Assembly: GCF_020382885.2 (NCBI RefSeq)
Contig: NC_058506.1
Location: forward strand, 22,406,318-22,470,317
Length of the DNA: 64,000 nt
Origin: Scatophagus argus
Lineage: Eukaryota; Chordata; Actinopteri; Scatophagidae
Direction of reading: 5' to 3'
Position 1 is the stretch's first letter. Each line of letters starts with the position of its first letter. Under the pieces are notes generated by a model. That model saw only the letters and a program-made list of their open reading frames with translations. It made no database searches and was not told the origin of the DNA. Below are positions 13,789 through 24,743 of the stretch, one piece after another. The translations under genes were made by a program, and so were the position numbers.

Positions 13789-15273
13789 TCACTCACAGTC
13801 AGAGCTCCTCCTGCGTCTCACTGCTGTCCTGTTAGCATCATCAGCATTTCTACAATCACATTTAAATTGAATTTTTTCAGGGTTACGTTTTATGTTTTTA
13901 CTGAGCCTCAGCGTGGCTCTCTGACACACCTGAACACACCTGCGGAGGGGGGACATGCTAACAGGCTAATGTCACCATGACAACACAGTGTGACAGTCAT
14001 TTTTTAAACTGTGACCTTCGACAGGTCATCTGTGTGTGTGTGTGAGCAGTCAATCAGTCATTTAATCTGGCAGCTGACGAGGCAGCAAATAATCACAGAG
14101 AGACAGAGAGAGAGAGAGAGACAGATGGAGAGAGAGACGGAGAGAGAGAGACGGGAGGGGGGGCAGTCAGGCGTAAAGAGGAGGAGGAGGAGATGAAGAG
14201 GATCAGAGGTTAAATTATAATGTTAATTTCCTCTCCATAAATTGAATAATTTACTGATCATAAATTATGGCCCAATTGCAGCGCTGAACAGAAAGGTCAC
14301 ACACACACAGACACACACCTACCTGTCTACCTGTCTGTTGAATTCCTTCATTTTTCAAAACTACAAATCCATGAAACACCTTAAAAATCCCATTAATGAC
14401 ACAAACAGCTGAAGTCAAACTGGATCCGACCTGAAAGTGTCTGGAATGAATTCATCTGACAAACTTTTGGCTCCTCAGTCCTGGTGACGTAGTGACGACT
14501 CACATCAGGAACGAATCTCTGAAGAGGAATCTGATCTGAACCGACTGGTGAGACACAGCTGGACCGGGTCTGTTCCAGTCTCTTAGACCCGGTCTGCTCC
14601 TGTCTGTTAGCTGGTGTTGACAGGTAAAATCAAATACTGTTTGATTTAATGTCTGAGATGTACAGCTAACGTCAGTGATCAGTTGATCAGTGAGGTCACT
14701 TGCATGTTGCCAAGGGAGACGTTTAAGGAAATAACCAGAAGAAGAAGAAGGGCAGGTGAAAACACCTGTGGACCCGACTAAACTGTCTTCTTCAGCACTC
14801 GTCGCGGCTTATTAACACGCCGCCGGTGACCACAGATGCTCAACTCTGACGTTCGCTTTTTAAACAAAAGTAAACACGATCCAGTTTTGTCCCAATAAAC
14901 CTGACTGTATACAGGTCCCCTCAGACCCGCTTTAGTCCAGCACTACGAGTACTGAGTACTGTAGTATTTGTACCTGTTGCTGTCCTTGTCCACCAGCAGA
15001 CACTTCACTGAGTGTCTCAGACAGTAGATTCCTCCAAACACAGCACACATCCTGAAACACACGAAAACACAACAGGTGTGTTATCCAATCAACATGAAGG
15101 AAAGAGTGACATCAGCAGTTGTGCTGATTTTTCAAGTTTTTCAAAAGTCAGAAAAAAATCTCCAATGTGAAGGAACTTAAAGACGTCGGCCACCATTGGG
15201 CCACCATTGGCTGATTGCTGGGATACCAGAGGAAAATTTCAAATAGTTATGAGGACAACGTTAACTTAAACGT

Positions 15274-15322
<49 letters not shown>

Positions 15323-18300
15323 CTGAGCAGTAATATCCGCTGAGGATCATCTAATATGTAAATGAGACGAGCCTTGGGCGACACCCTCCTCATTAATATT
15401 CATGTTCTGTTCTAATGAGACAGCAGCGGTCGCCATGACAACCAAGTGACGTGCAGACGCCAGCGCCCACGGTGGTGGTACTAATACTGCAGTACATTCA
15501 GCTGGAGTAGGACCGACTAATGACAACACGCAGTACACTGAAGCACAGTAGTGCTGCAGCCGCAGAGTCGATCCACAGCCGTACTGCACACCCTCAAAAT
15601 ACAAACCCATTTAGTGAAACGATTTCTAATGGATCAGAGCCACGTCACTGAAAAGTGACACGTTTGTTTTTTGGCAAATTAGTGTCTAATGCATTATTAT
15701 AGTTTTTATGGGTATTTTGAGGCCATGGCAGCACTCGTGGTTCGTGATGAGGCTGCTACTAACATTTATTTTCATTATCAATTAATCTGTCAATTAATTT
15801 CATGACTAATCGAGTTATCGTTTAGCTGTTTAATTGTTAAAAATGTTCATCACAGTCTCATCCAACCAACAGTCGAAAAAGACTCTTCAATTACCGTCAG
15901 GTGGCAGCAGCAGAAGAAGCCGGAAACACGTGTGTGACACTTTTGCTTAAAAATGACTGTAACAACGAACTGACTACAAAAGCCAGTTGGGAACTGATTT
16001 CTTAGTTTGAGAAAAATTGTGGTCTTTTTGTAAACACAGAAAAAGTCAGTCTTTCCCTCACCTCAACAGAAGTGATTCTGCTTTCTAACCGTACTGTAAA
16101 TGTAGTGTTTAAAGAACTCAGATAATTAGCAGTACAGCTGGTGTTTTCTTCTAAAACAAGGCTTTTGCAGTCAGCATTCAGGTGCAAGATGGAGGCGACG
16201 TGACTTCCTCCCTCCTGTGTGGGGTTACAATCCGGGAATCTCTGATGTGATCGGGGACCCTGCTGTGGAGCAGCACAGACAGAATCCTGCTGTCTGCAGT
16301 CAGCTGGGAACCAAAATGTTTCCAGACTGGCATTTAGTTTTGCATTTCTCTGTCTTAAAAACCAGAATGACGTCGTAGTTGCTTGTCAGTAGTGCAGCCT
16401 GAGCAGCAGTACGAGCAGCAGTGGGACAGCAGAAGTTTGTAGTAGTAGATGTAGTTATATTAACACTGTCAGAAGCAGTAGTAGTAGTTTTGGTGGTGGT
16501 GGTTCCCAGACGTGGCCTAGATGGGGGCAGCCGTGGCCTAGAAGTTGGAGAAGCGGCTTGTGATCGGAGGGTCACCGGTTCGATTCCCCCACCGGACGGG
16601 CAGGAAAAATTTGGGTGTGGTGGAGTGATTAATGTGATAAAAATGCTCCTCACATTAGCCGGCTGTTGTGCCCTTGAGCAAGGCACTTAACCCCCCAATA
16701 TGCTCCCCGGGCGCTTGAGAAACGCTTGATGCTGCCCACTGCTCCTGTGTGTGTTTCACTGCATGTAATTTGCAGGGTGTTGCATGTGTGTGTTCAACTA
16801 AGGATGGGATAAATGCAGAAGACGAATTCAGTGTGTGTGTGTAAAAATATATATACTGTCTATGAAGCTGATTACTTAAAGTAACATGAGTAACAGTGAT
16901 AACAGTAGTGGTAGTGTAAGTAATAGCAGTATTACACCACAGGAAACACACTGACAGATTCTTACCTACAGAAACACTGGGGTATCTCTCCAAGGCCATA
17001 GACGGGAAACAGGAAGGGCGTGTTGCCGTAGCGACCAAGGCAGCGCAGGAAGTGACGTGTTGAAGCAAGGCCCACCTCTGTGGGGGTGTCCTCTGTTACC
17101 ATGGCGATGGAGTGAAGCAGTAAGTGCTGCAGGTTCTCACCAAGCTGCTGGTCACAGAGGAACTCCAAATATGGCCGACCATTGTAGGCTGGAGGGAGAA
17201 AAGGAGAAAGGAGAAAGGACTACATTATCCACGATGCCCTGGGAGGCTGTACAGAGGCAGATCCCCTCTGACAGGTGAGTACTGAAGATGTCATCAGGCG
17301 CCTCACCCTGCTGCTCCTCCGTCTCCTCCACACAGGAAGTGAGAAAACGCATCAACTTCCTCTTTTCTACCACCGACAGCTGACGACTCGCAAACACATC
17401 TGCTCTGCTGCAGGGCACCTGAGAGACAGACAGGTGCACAGAGAGAGACAGATACATGGAGCGAGTTACACAGACAGGTCAACAGACAGGTGTAAACACA
17501 TGGGTGGGTCGCACACACCTGTTCCACCTTTCCGTGGCGATAGGTGAGTATCCTGGTGACGTTCTTGAACTCTGCATAGCGACTAACATTTGATTTGATG
17601 AGCAGATCGACCAATGAGCCGCGAGAATACATGAGCTGGAGGAAGAAGAGAAACTGTTGATGTGTGGACATAAACTGTGTCACAGTGTTACTTTATAAAA
17701 TAAACTTTTTAACAACAACGAGTGTGTAGTTCTGATCGACTGGATGTGTTGTTTTAAGGAAAGCTCTACAAGTTTACGTTTTTGTGCAATGACAATAAGA
17801 TCTGGTTGTGATTCTGAATCCTTCATAGTTAACCATTGAGATCCCCAGTTCATAAGTCATGATATATTATAGATGGGTAAACCCCGCCTCTTGTCTGATG
17901 TCAGCTGGAATGAGCGCCATCCACCCTCCACAGGTCGAGCAGGTGAAGCTAATGCATGGAGGTTGTATTATATTTTTGTTTCATGTGTTCGTTGTTTATA
18001 TTAAAGCATTTCACCTTGGAGACCAAGTCGATGTTGAACCTTCGTCCTTCCTTCACCAGCTGAGCGTAGCTGATCTTCTTCTTGGTTGGCTCTGATTGGC
18101 TTTGAGCAGCTGAGGGGGTCGGCTGATCTCCTTTTGGCTCCTCCCCCTCCACCTGGGCCCTCTGCGTGATTGGACAAAAAGAATGAATCTGTCATCCAGC
18201 ATTCTGAGCTGTGGTTACCGTGTATATCCGATTCTGCTTCTGATCGATCAGCTCTTCACTGCAGCTGGATCCAGTCGATGAGATTTCAGTGAGGAGCTGG

Positions 18301-18669
18301 AGATCAGATATGAGCATCTGACACTGTAAATGATGTTATTATTGATCCCCTCTGCCTTCCTCACCTGTTCCTCTTCTTCGTTGCCTGCCGTTTCCTCTGG
18401 TCTCTCCTCTGCTTCTTCTTCTTTTAAATCTTGAACAAAAATAAAAACAGATTTCTGAAATCAGATGAAGATGAACACATGAACATGCTGCACGTGTATA
18501 ACGGAGGAAAACAAACTGATTAAAATTTGATCAATCATTGACCGTTTTCGTGAATAATCAGCATCCGATCAAACCTGCTGATTCTGCCTCTGCTGATCTT
18601 TTAACAGTGTCTCCATCAGATCCACCTGTTTTTTCTTCTGTGGTGTTTGGAGGGTCGGGACTCGAAGCC

Positions 18670-18702
<33 letters not shown>

Positions 18703-20795
18703 TCACTGAAAAGACATTAGTAACTTAGTGATATCGGTGTCTCGGGGTTGTGACGATGATTGTTTTCTCAATTTTATTTGGTGCTTTTAATGTGAAATGT
18801 GTGCTGGAGTTTGACACCAGTCTGACAGAGACCCGCTGCATTTAGTTTAACTTCTTCACAATAAAAGCATCCTGCCAGTTCACCAGTGGGAAGCCTTAAA
18901 AGTGAAGCAGCAACGGCAGGAAATGTTCAGTTTGCGTTTACCTGGTGAAACAGAACACCTGCAGGTTAGTGATGGAAGCGGAGTCTGAGTTTGACAAGCA
19001 GATCAGCTCCTCCCCTTCCTCCAACAGGCTCGACCAATCTTGTGCCTCCTCTGGCTGAGACTCCTCCTACACAGACAGAGGTTACTATACTCCTACAGCA
19101 AACTCCATCCATCTTTCCCATCATGCTCAGCAGCAGTACAGTCCTACAGGTTCGTATTTTTTTTCCTACAGGAACTTGGAGGTGACTCCATCAGCCAATC
19201 AGAGAACAGTGTCGTACTCACATGGTGCTCCTGTATCCAGGTGAGCAGACCGTTGAAGGTGAAGCTGGCCCAGTTGGCTGCGTAATAACTCCTCCTGAAA
19301 ACAAACAGTGAGGCTCAACTGTCAGGTTTTTCATCTTTTGGATTAGGCAACTGCAGATTATTAACAGATTCTCAACCAATTCTCCAATCAACATCAGGCC
19401 TGACGTCCCACCGCCCTGACGTCTGCCTGACAGGTGAGTTTCAGGTGCTTCACATTGTAAATAATGATCTTGGATATCCTAACCCACCTGTCGACGTGAA
19501 GAACTCTTTGTCCCACTCTGGAAAAGGCTGCTGCCACCACAGACTCAGCAAGACCTGAACGCATGAAAAATAATCTATAATCATTACATAATCAATAACA
19601 GCAAGAGAGGACATGAAGAGAATTAAATCAGATGTTCGTGTTTGATACGAGTCTCGTCCCAACTCATCCCAGTCCTCGCAGTTCGTGTCATGGACTTTCA
19701 GGGGAAAATTAAATTCATGCGATCTCACAGAGTCCTTTAGTTTTATTCCAAATTCTTTTGGGGGGGAATTTTTGAGGTTTGGCCATCAAAGATTCAAATT
19801 TTAATATTTTTGTGATTGTTTGTGTGTGTATTCAAAGTCTCCAAAGCAAATCATTTTTAACATGTACAAAGAATGTTTGATTTTCAATATTAACATCTGC
19901 ACCAGTTTTCACTTTCTTGCGACCACATCTTGATTCTGTGCAGTGTTACTTTATCTTATTTTGTCTGAGATAAAAATACGCTCTGCAGGTCTCGCTAAAT
20001 GCTCCACTTTTTAACAGAAGTTTTTACACGAATGAACGAATGCATTTATTTATTTAAAGGAACTCCATCACATGAAGTGAGAAAAGCTCTGCATCCCGTG
20101 TGAGTTAGCAGGAAAAGAAACGTACACACAATTTACATTCAGTACTGTGACTCAGCAGATACCCTGAGGTGAGCGCATCACTCGCTACTTTACGGGTTAC
20201 CTGCTTTATTAACACGTACACGCACAGGTGAGCACAAGCAGCGCTGATTTGTTCTGATAAACTGACTAGCAGAAAGGTAATAAACACAGTTCGCAACTGT
20301 TACAGTGTCATAACAACATCACGTGACGGTAGCCTGACGCACAGCAGGCTAACATTAGCATCAGGCTAAAGCTCTAAGCCACACAGAAATGTAATGTATC
20401 AAACTAACGAAGCTAACGCTGGCCATTCAAACACCGCGTTTAGCACCTCTGCTAACGTTTACACACAGCAGCTGTATCAGCAGTTGTACTGAAGCGCTGA
20501 CGTTTGCACACGTTTGCTGTTTGCTGTCCTACCACACCAGCCTGGCTGTTAGCTGCTAGCCGCTGTCGTTTAAAATTAATTGGTCGTTAGCCGTAAGCTA
20601 ATCCCAGCCTGTGTTCCCAGTTAGGGCAGTTTAAAATGAGTTCCCGGGATGTTTAGGACCAAACAGCCATTGGTCGAGCAGAGACACATTCAGCCTCATG
20701 GTCGGGAGTCTGATATTTAATTTAAAAACAAGCGTTTCTGTACCTGTGCCTAGAATGACGACGTCAAATTCAGACGGCAGATCCTCGGCAGCCAT
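8799..20795 (-). CDS. chm: Rab escort protein 1 (CHM/REP1), complete
   Basis: Seventeen exons, given 5' to 3': 20744-20795, 19488-19554, 19222-19294, 18942-19066, 18575-18705, 18365-18429, 18015-18161, 17519-17635, 17307-17418, 16966-17188, 14974-15051, 12740-12847, 12538-12601, 11845-11941, 10591-10689, 9184-9329 and 8799-9005. They join in frame to 636 aa; human REP1 has 653. The protein presents newly made Rab GTPases to Rab geranylgeranyl transferase and delivers the prenylated Rab to membranes. The GDI-like fold is visible as [13 protein letters not shown] at the N-terminus, then [33 protein letters not shown] and [20 protein letters not shown]. The C-terminus has [17 protein letters not shown] long acidic, low-complexity linker (about residues 106-171) interrupts the fold, as in other REPs. 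The ATG lies in a YY1-like ATATGGCTGCC context. Human loss of CHM causes choroideremia. Confidence 0.96.
9692..9722. repeat. GGA trinucleotide repeat in chm intron 15
   Basis: This is a pure run of about ten GGA units between chm exons 15 (10591-10689) and 16 (9184-9329). It is not coding. Confidence 0.85.
11463..11498. repeat. TG microsatellite in chm intron 14
   Basis: This is a pure TG run between the exons at 11845-11941 and 10591-10689. CA/TG runs nearby (11627-11652, 11663-11679, 12078-12103) make this one of several microsatellite-rich chm introns. Confidence 0.9.
13551..13595. repeat. CA microsatellite in chm intron 11
   Basis: This is a long, essentially pure CA run. It is separated by about 140 bp from a second, longer CA array at 13731-13784 on the same strand. 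Confidence 0.9.
13731..13784. repeat. Long CA microsatellite in chm intron 11
   Basis: A pure CA run of about 27 units is followed by three CACT-like units. It is among the longest dinucleotide arrays in the window and would be a useful polymorphic marker. Confidence 0.9.
15272..15318. repeat. TG microsatellite in chm intron 10
   Basis: This TG array has one early TATG interruption. It sits just upstream of an AT-rich block (15345-15430) with octamer-like and TAAT sites. Confidence 0.88.
16523..16840 (+). mobile_element. tRNA-derived SINE in chm intron 10
   Basis: The head looks like a tRNA: an A-box-like GTGGCCTAGAAGTT near 16533, and a perfect B box GGTTCGATTCC at 16577-16587. The body contains CCTTGAGCAAGGCACTTAA near 16671-16690, a block shared by several teleost SINE families. 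The tail ends in a TA-rich stretch after TGTGTGTGTGTAAAA. The element lies antisense to chm between exons 10 and 11. A short duplicated CGTGGCCTAGATGG-like piece precedes the head. I do not assign the SINE family by name. It is probably a single insertion, fairly intact. Confidence 0.8.
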
Positions 20796-22069
20796 ATTGT
20801 TAGCAGTGTAACGCAGAGTCACGTGACAGGAACCAGCCCTGCTCAATCAACAATCCTAGTGTATCACATTACAAATTAATCATATGTCCTCTTGTCATTG
20901 ATTTTTTTTTGTGAAAACTATTTTAATGATTTTTCATCCAGCATACATAATGACATAAATAAACAAATCAATATAAATAACCATGAGAAGTGTCAGCTTT
21001 GTCTTTCTGTTCATCGTTTCACCAGGGCTAAAACGAGTTCCGCTGCCGAGGAGCTCAGTGAAAGCTTCGAGTCCTGCGAGGTTCATGGTGTCAGAGCAGA
21101 TTCAGGACGTTACTGCAGACAATATGACCTCCATAGCTTCTCTACATATCATCTCACACATGCGTCTGTATAAAGGAGTCCCTCACTAAAAGTAATCGGA
21201 TTCTGATCATCACACGTTCAAGTGTCGTCTGATCACCGCGACGTGGCTGCAGGCTCGGCGACAACTTCTTCTTCTTCTTCTGTGGTGCTTTTTGCAAGTG
21301 CCAAGTCTGACACACACGCACGTACACACAAACACACCGAGTGATGTGCAGCCAGAAACACAGACTGTTTCCTCATGTTTCTCCTTTATTCATCTAAAAA
21401 GACCAGATGGTTAAAAATACTCTGCTCTGGTTTCCTTGCCTTCTCTCCTCACCTTGTTTCCTCCTCTCCTCACCTTCTTTACTGGGTTACTGAAATATGT
21501 ATGCTGCATGTTGAGAAACGTGCGTTCCCATCAGACCCTGAAGAAATTTGTCTGTCCTTGACACAAGCTGTTTCTGTTAGTGTTTGTCACTTATCATCAC
21601 GTTAAAACAACCAAGCAGCATCAAATCTAAATTTACAGACTTGATTATCTAAAGCACATGAAGTTTATTTCATCCTTTATAATTTGTGTGACTGTGAAAT
21701 GGCCTTGGTTTGAATCTGGCCTTATATTAAAATAATTTCTAAAATCCTCTCTGTTCATGGCTTTAAATCCATATGGGATTGTTTTCTGTTTTACTTCATT
21801 GTTAACCTGACCTGTGTTAATTTATTTATTCTTGTTTTTTCTATCACGTGTCTTTTAATGATGTTTGCTCCCAGCGATGTAAAGATCCACTTGATGCCGT
21901 GTGTGTTTTATTGTGTGTAGTGTTTATTCTGTGATTAAAAATGTCATGAACATGAAGGTTGTGGGCTTGAATCCACCAAACAGTTTTAATGAACTCATGA
22001 TGAAAAAATACAAGAATATACCCGTAACAAATTCATTGATAATGTGATTAAATTTTCAGTGTAACTGAA

Positions 22070-22071
<2 letters not shown>

Positions 22072-22112
<41 letters not shown>
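22072..22112. repeat. TG microsatellite, chm-dach2 intergenic
   Basis: This is a pure TG array of about 20 units in the intergenic region. An AATAAA at about 22180 has no associated exon. Confidence 0.9.
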
Positions 22113-22114
<2 letters not shown>

Positions 22115-22522
22115 ATGTGTGCATGTTTCTCCAGCCGGTCGGTCCGTTGATGAAAACGTTTGAAGAACGTTGAAAAGAAAAATAAAGTGTTCTTCTGCTA
22201 AATCTCTCCTGGCGTCTCCTCTGTTCCTGACATTAAAAGGCCTTTTGTAGCTCGTTAGTGCGAGGTGTTAACGAGGGCTGTGTGCTGATAGGACGGCTGT
22301 CATCAGCTGCCAAAAATGTTTGCCGCTCGTTTCCTGACTGCAGACGAGAGAGAGTGGGAGAGAAGAACAACCTTGAACGAAGAAAATACTGCGTGAATTT
22401 GGACAGAAGTAGTTCAGTTACTTTCCTGTACAACCTAAAGCATCCACATACTGTTAATCTGTCACATATTGTGTGTTTTTAGGCACTTCTTATCACGCTG
22501 ATCTTTGTGTCCATTTTTCTGA

Positions 22523-23172
22523 TCAGTTTGGTTTTGATCCGTTATTTGATGCTATGAAAAGGGGCTGAAATGTCATGATTGGCAGCTGAGTGCTGCTCCT
22601 GATTGGCTCAGGTGGGTGTGTGGGTGGGGACACAACACCGCGGCTCCACCTCCCCTCTGTGATGGAGGAACAGAACTTGTCCACAATCCTGCCAGTCTTC
22701 AGTGGCACAGATTTAGATTTAGCTTGAAAGCCATGCTGGCCCATCAGGCCTGCTGTGGTTGAGCAGGTAGAGTTCGTCTCGCAGTCCTTCCCCTCCCCCG
22801 CCTCCAGCGCCGTTCAGCTCTGTGCAGGACGAGGAGCCTCTTCCTGAGAAAACAGCTTTGTCGGGGGAACTTCTTCCTCCTGTAGCTCCGTATGCTTCAA
22901 GTTTTAGTGTTCAAGTTTTCCTGGACGAAGGCTGCTTTGCCTTTCCTCCCCCACAACAAACTTCTCCGTCACCACGTTCACGATGATGGGTGTCACAGTT
23001 TTCCTCTGCAAACTTCTGCCACCCTGCTGTCTTGCAGCTTGAGATGAACTGATCTTTCTCTTCTCTTGCTGAGAGACTTTGCAGGAGGCTCTGGTCTCTG
23101 TTGGGTCCTTCTGAACCTGGTTTGCCATGTGTCTCACCAGATCCACGACCTCTACTTTGTGGCATTTGCATC
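22523..23172 (-). pseudogene. Possible decayed coding stretch (unidentified), chm-dach2 intergenic
   Basis: The minus strand carries three long overlapping open stretches. One runs from about 23172 to 22905 and contains DLVRHMANQVQKDP and TVTPIIVNVVTEKFV. A second frame runs from 22744 to 22523 with FQAKSKSVPLKTGRIV. A third short one has EEEVPPTKLFSQEEAPRP. Composition looks coding-like, but the frames shift and no start, splice sites or family could be set. It may be a frameshifted retrocopy, or exons of an unrecognised gene. I do not know which. Confidence 0.25.
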
Positions 23173-23410
23173 CTTACTCCTTAGGTTTCAACCTCGACTG
23201 ATGAAAGCTTAGGTCTGTTATGTTTTTGTAGATTTTCTGCCAAAGCACTCGTACTCGTGGCTGTTTGTGTGTTGCTGTAGGTCGTTACTGTAGCATCTGT
23301 GTGGACGGGGTGATTAGCGGTTAGCTGTGGATTGCACTGTTGAATGTCGCCGTCCTGGTGAGATTAAGCCTTTAAAGGTATTGTGGAAGTTGAGAACTCT
23401 TTGTGAGCTT

Positions 23411-23440
23411 GTTTATTTATTTATTTATTTATTTATTTAA
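23411..23440. repeat. TTTA tetranucleotide repeat
   Basis: This is a run of about seven TTTA units followed by an A run, in the chm-dach2 intergenic region. Confidence 0.88.
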
Positions 23441-24485
23441 AAAAACCCTTAAATTTCATTGGCTAAGTAAGAATCTGTAAGGGACTGTTTTATTGATCAC
23501 TAATCTCCCTCTTTAATTTCATTCTGCTTTGATTTCTACTCTGTGTGCCTCAGTAATGTCGACTCCTGTGACTCAGGAATCAGCAGAGATCAACACTATG
23601 CCATTAAAAGTCTTCAGTAAAAGGAAAAGTACGAGATGTTCTTCCTGCACTTTGATCTCTGCTCAGCTTCTCCCTGTTTACTGGTTTATGATACCCGGTC
23701 CTGTATCCATTTAGAAAGACAATATGGATGTGATGGTATTCAGGTATTTTCTGCTGACATTTAATCTGCTCAGCTCTGTAAAGGTTAATTTGATGCTTTT
23801 AATTTGATGCTGCGCTTTTAATTTGAAACTCAGCTGATGTATGAGGTGGAGTTTGACTCGGCACCATCAGTCTCTCCTCTGCGTGCGGTGATTAAAAAAT
23901 ATGAAGTTATTATCTCTGCAGGAAAACAGCTCAGCTGTTGCTTCTGAACAGAAGTGAGCCAGACTGCAGTCAGAAAGACTTCAGCTAATTTAAATGCAAA
24001 ATAACTTACATAAAAACTGGAAAATGCTTGTAAACAAACAATAACAGCCCACATGTGTACACATTTAAAGTGTGTTCGATTCTAAATAATTAATTAAGTG
24101 GAAGAGAAAATAGGAATGATAAAAAAAATAAACTCTGACTCGTGTTCCCACCATCGACTTCCTGCATCAACTCACCTCTCACGAGTCTTCAGAGCGAGAC
24201 TTCTGTTTAACGATGTTAAATGATTCGCACAGGTGGACGTAACTCTGACAGGTACGTCCACTAACACGTAGCCGTGTAGCTGAGGTGATCATTAAATTTA
24301 TTCTCTTTGTTGTTTTCTTTACTTTTATTGTCTTGTTTGAGTACAAAGTCAGTCGTCCATCATTCAACCGTCAACTCATCAGCACATCACCACACACACG
24401 TCCTGTCAGCCAATGGGAGGCCTGTCCGTGTGCGAGCCAGACACCTGATTGGCTGGGTTCTGATTGGCTCCTGATGGGACGCAGC

Positions 24486-24487
<2 letters not shown>

Positions 24488-24544
<57 letters not shown>
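24488..24544. repeat. GA microsatellite upstream of dach2 start codon
   Basis: A pure GA run of about 28 units ends 200 bp before the dach2 ATG, with more GAGA-rich sequence following to about 24620. It is probably in the promoter or 5' UTR. A polypurine tract of this length can adopt triplex structure and vary in length. No function is shown. Confidence 0.88.
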
Positions 24545-24545
<1 letters not shown>

Positions 24546-24743
24546 CAGGTGGACAGCTGGCAGAGGGAGGTAGAGAGACCTTCAGACAGAGCGGGGTAGA
24601 GTCAGAGAGAGAGCGGGGGGTCCTCAGTGCTGGTGGCGGGAACAGACAACGACAGACTGCGAGAAAATCACACATGAAAAAGGAACTAAAGAAGAGATAC
24701 TGAAGATAAACTCACTTTTCTTCTTCTCGTTTCCTGCTCGAAC

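Larger units (their letters stand above)
12848..14973. other. chm: chm intron 11 with CA arrays, GA array and an AT-rich block
   Basis: This 2.1 kb intron holds two long CA arrays (about 13551-13595 and 13731-13784), an AGAG-rich tract (14097-14155), and an AT-rich homeodomain-site-like block at 14205-14285. No additional exon is needed: the flanking chm exons join in phase. Confidence 0.75.
20796..24743. other. Head-to-head intergenic region between chm and dach2
   Basis: chm reads left and dach2 reads right from this 3.9 kb interval, so both promoters lie within it. It contains a TG array (22072-22112), a TTTA array (23411-23440), a GA array close to the dach2 ATG (24488-24544), and a coding-looking minus-strand stretch at about 22523-23172. 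The proximal chm end has a TATGGCTGCC start context. I recognise no third gene. Confidence 0.6.
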
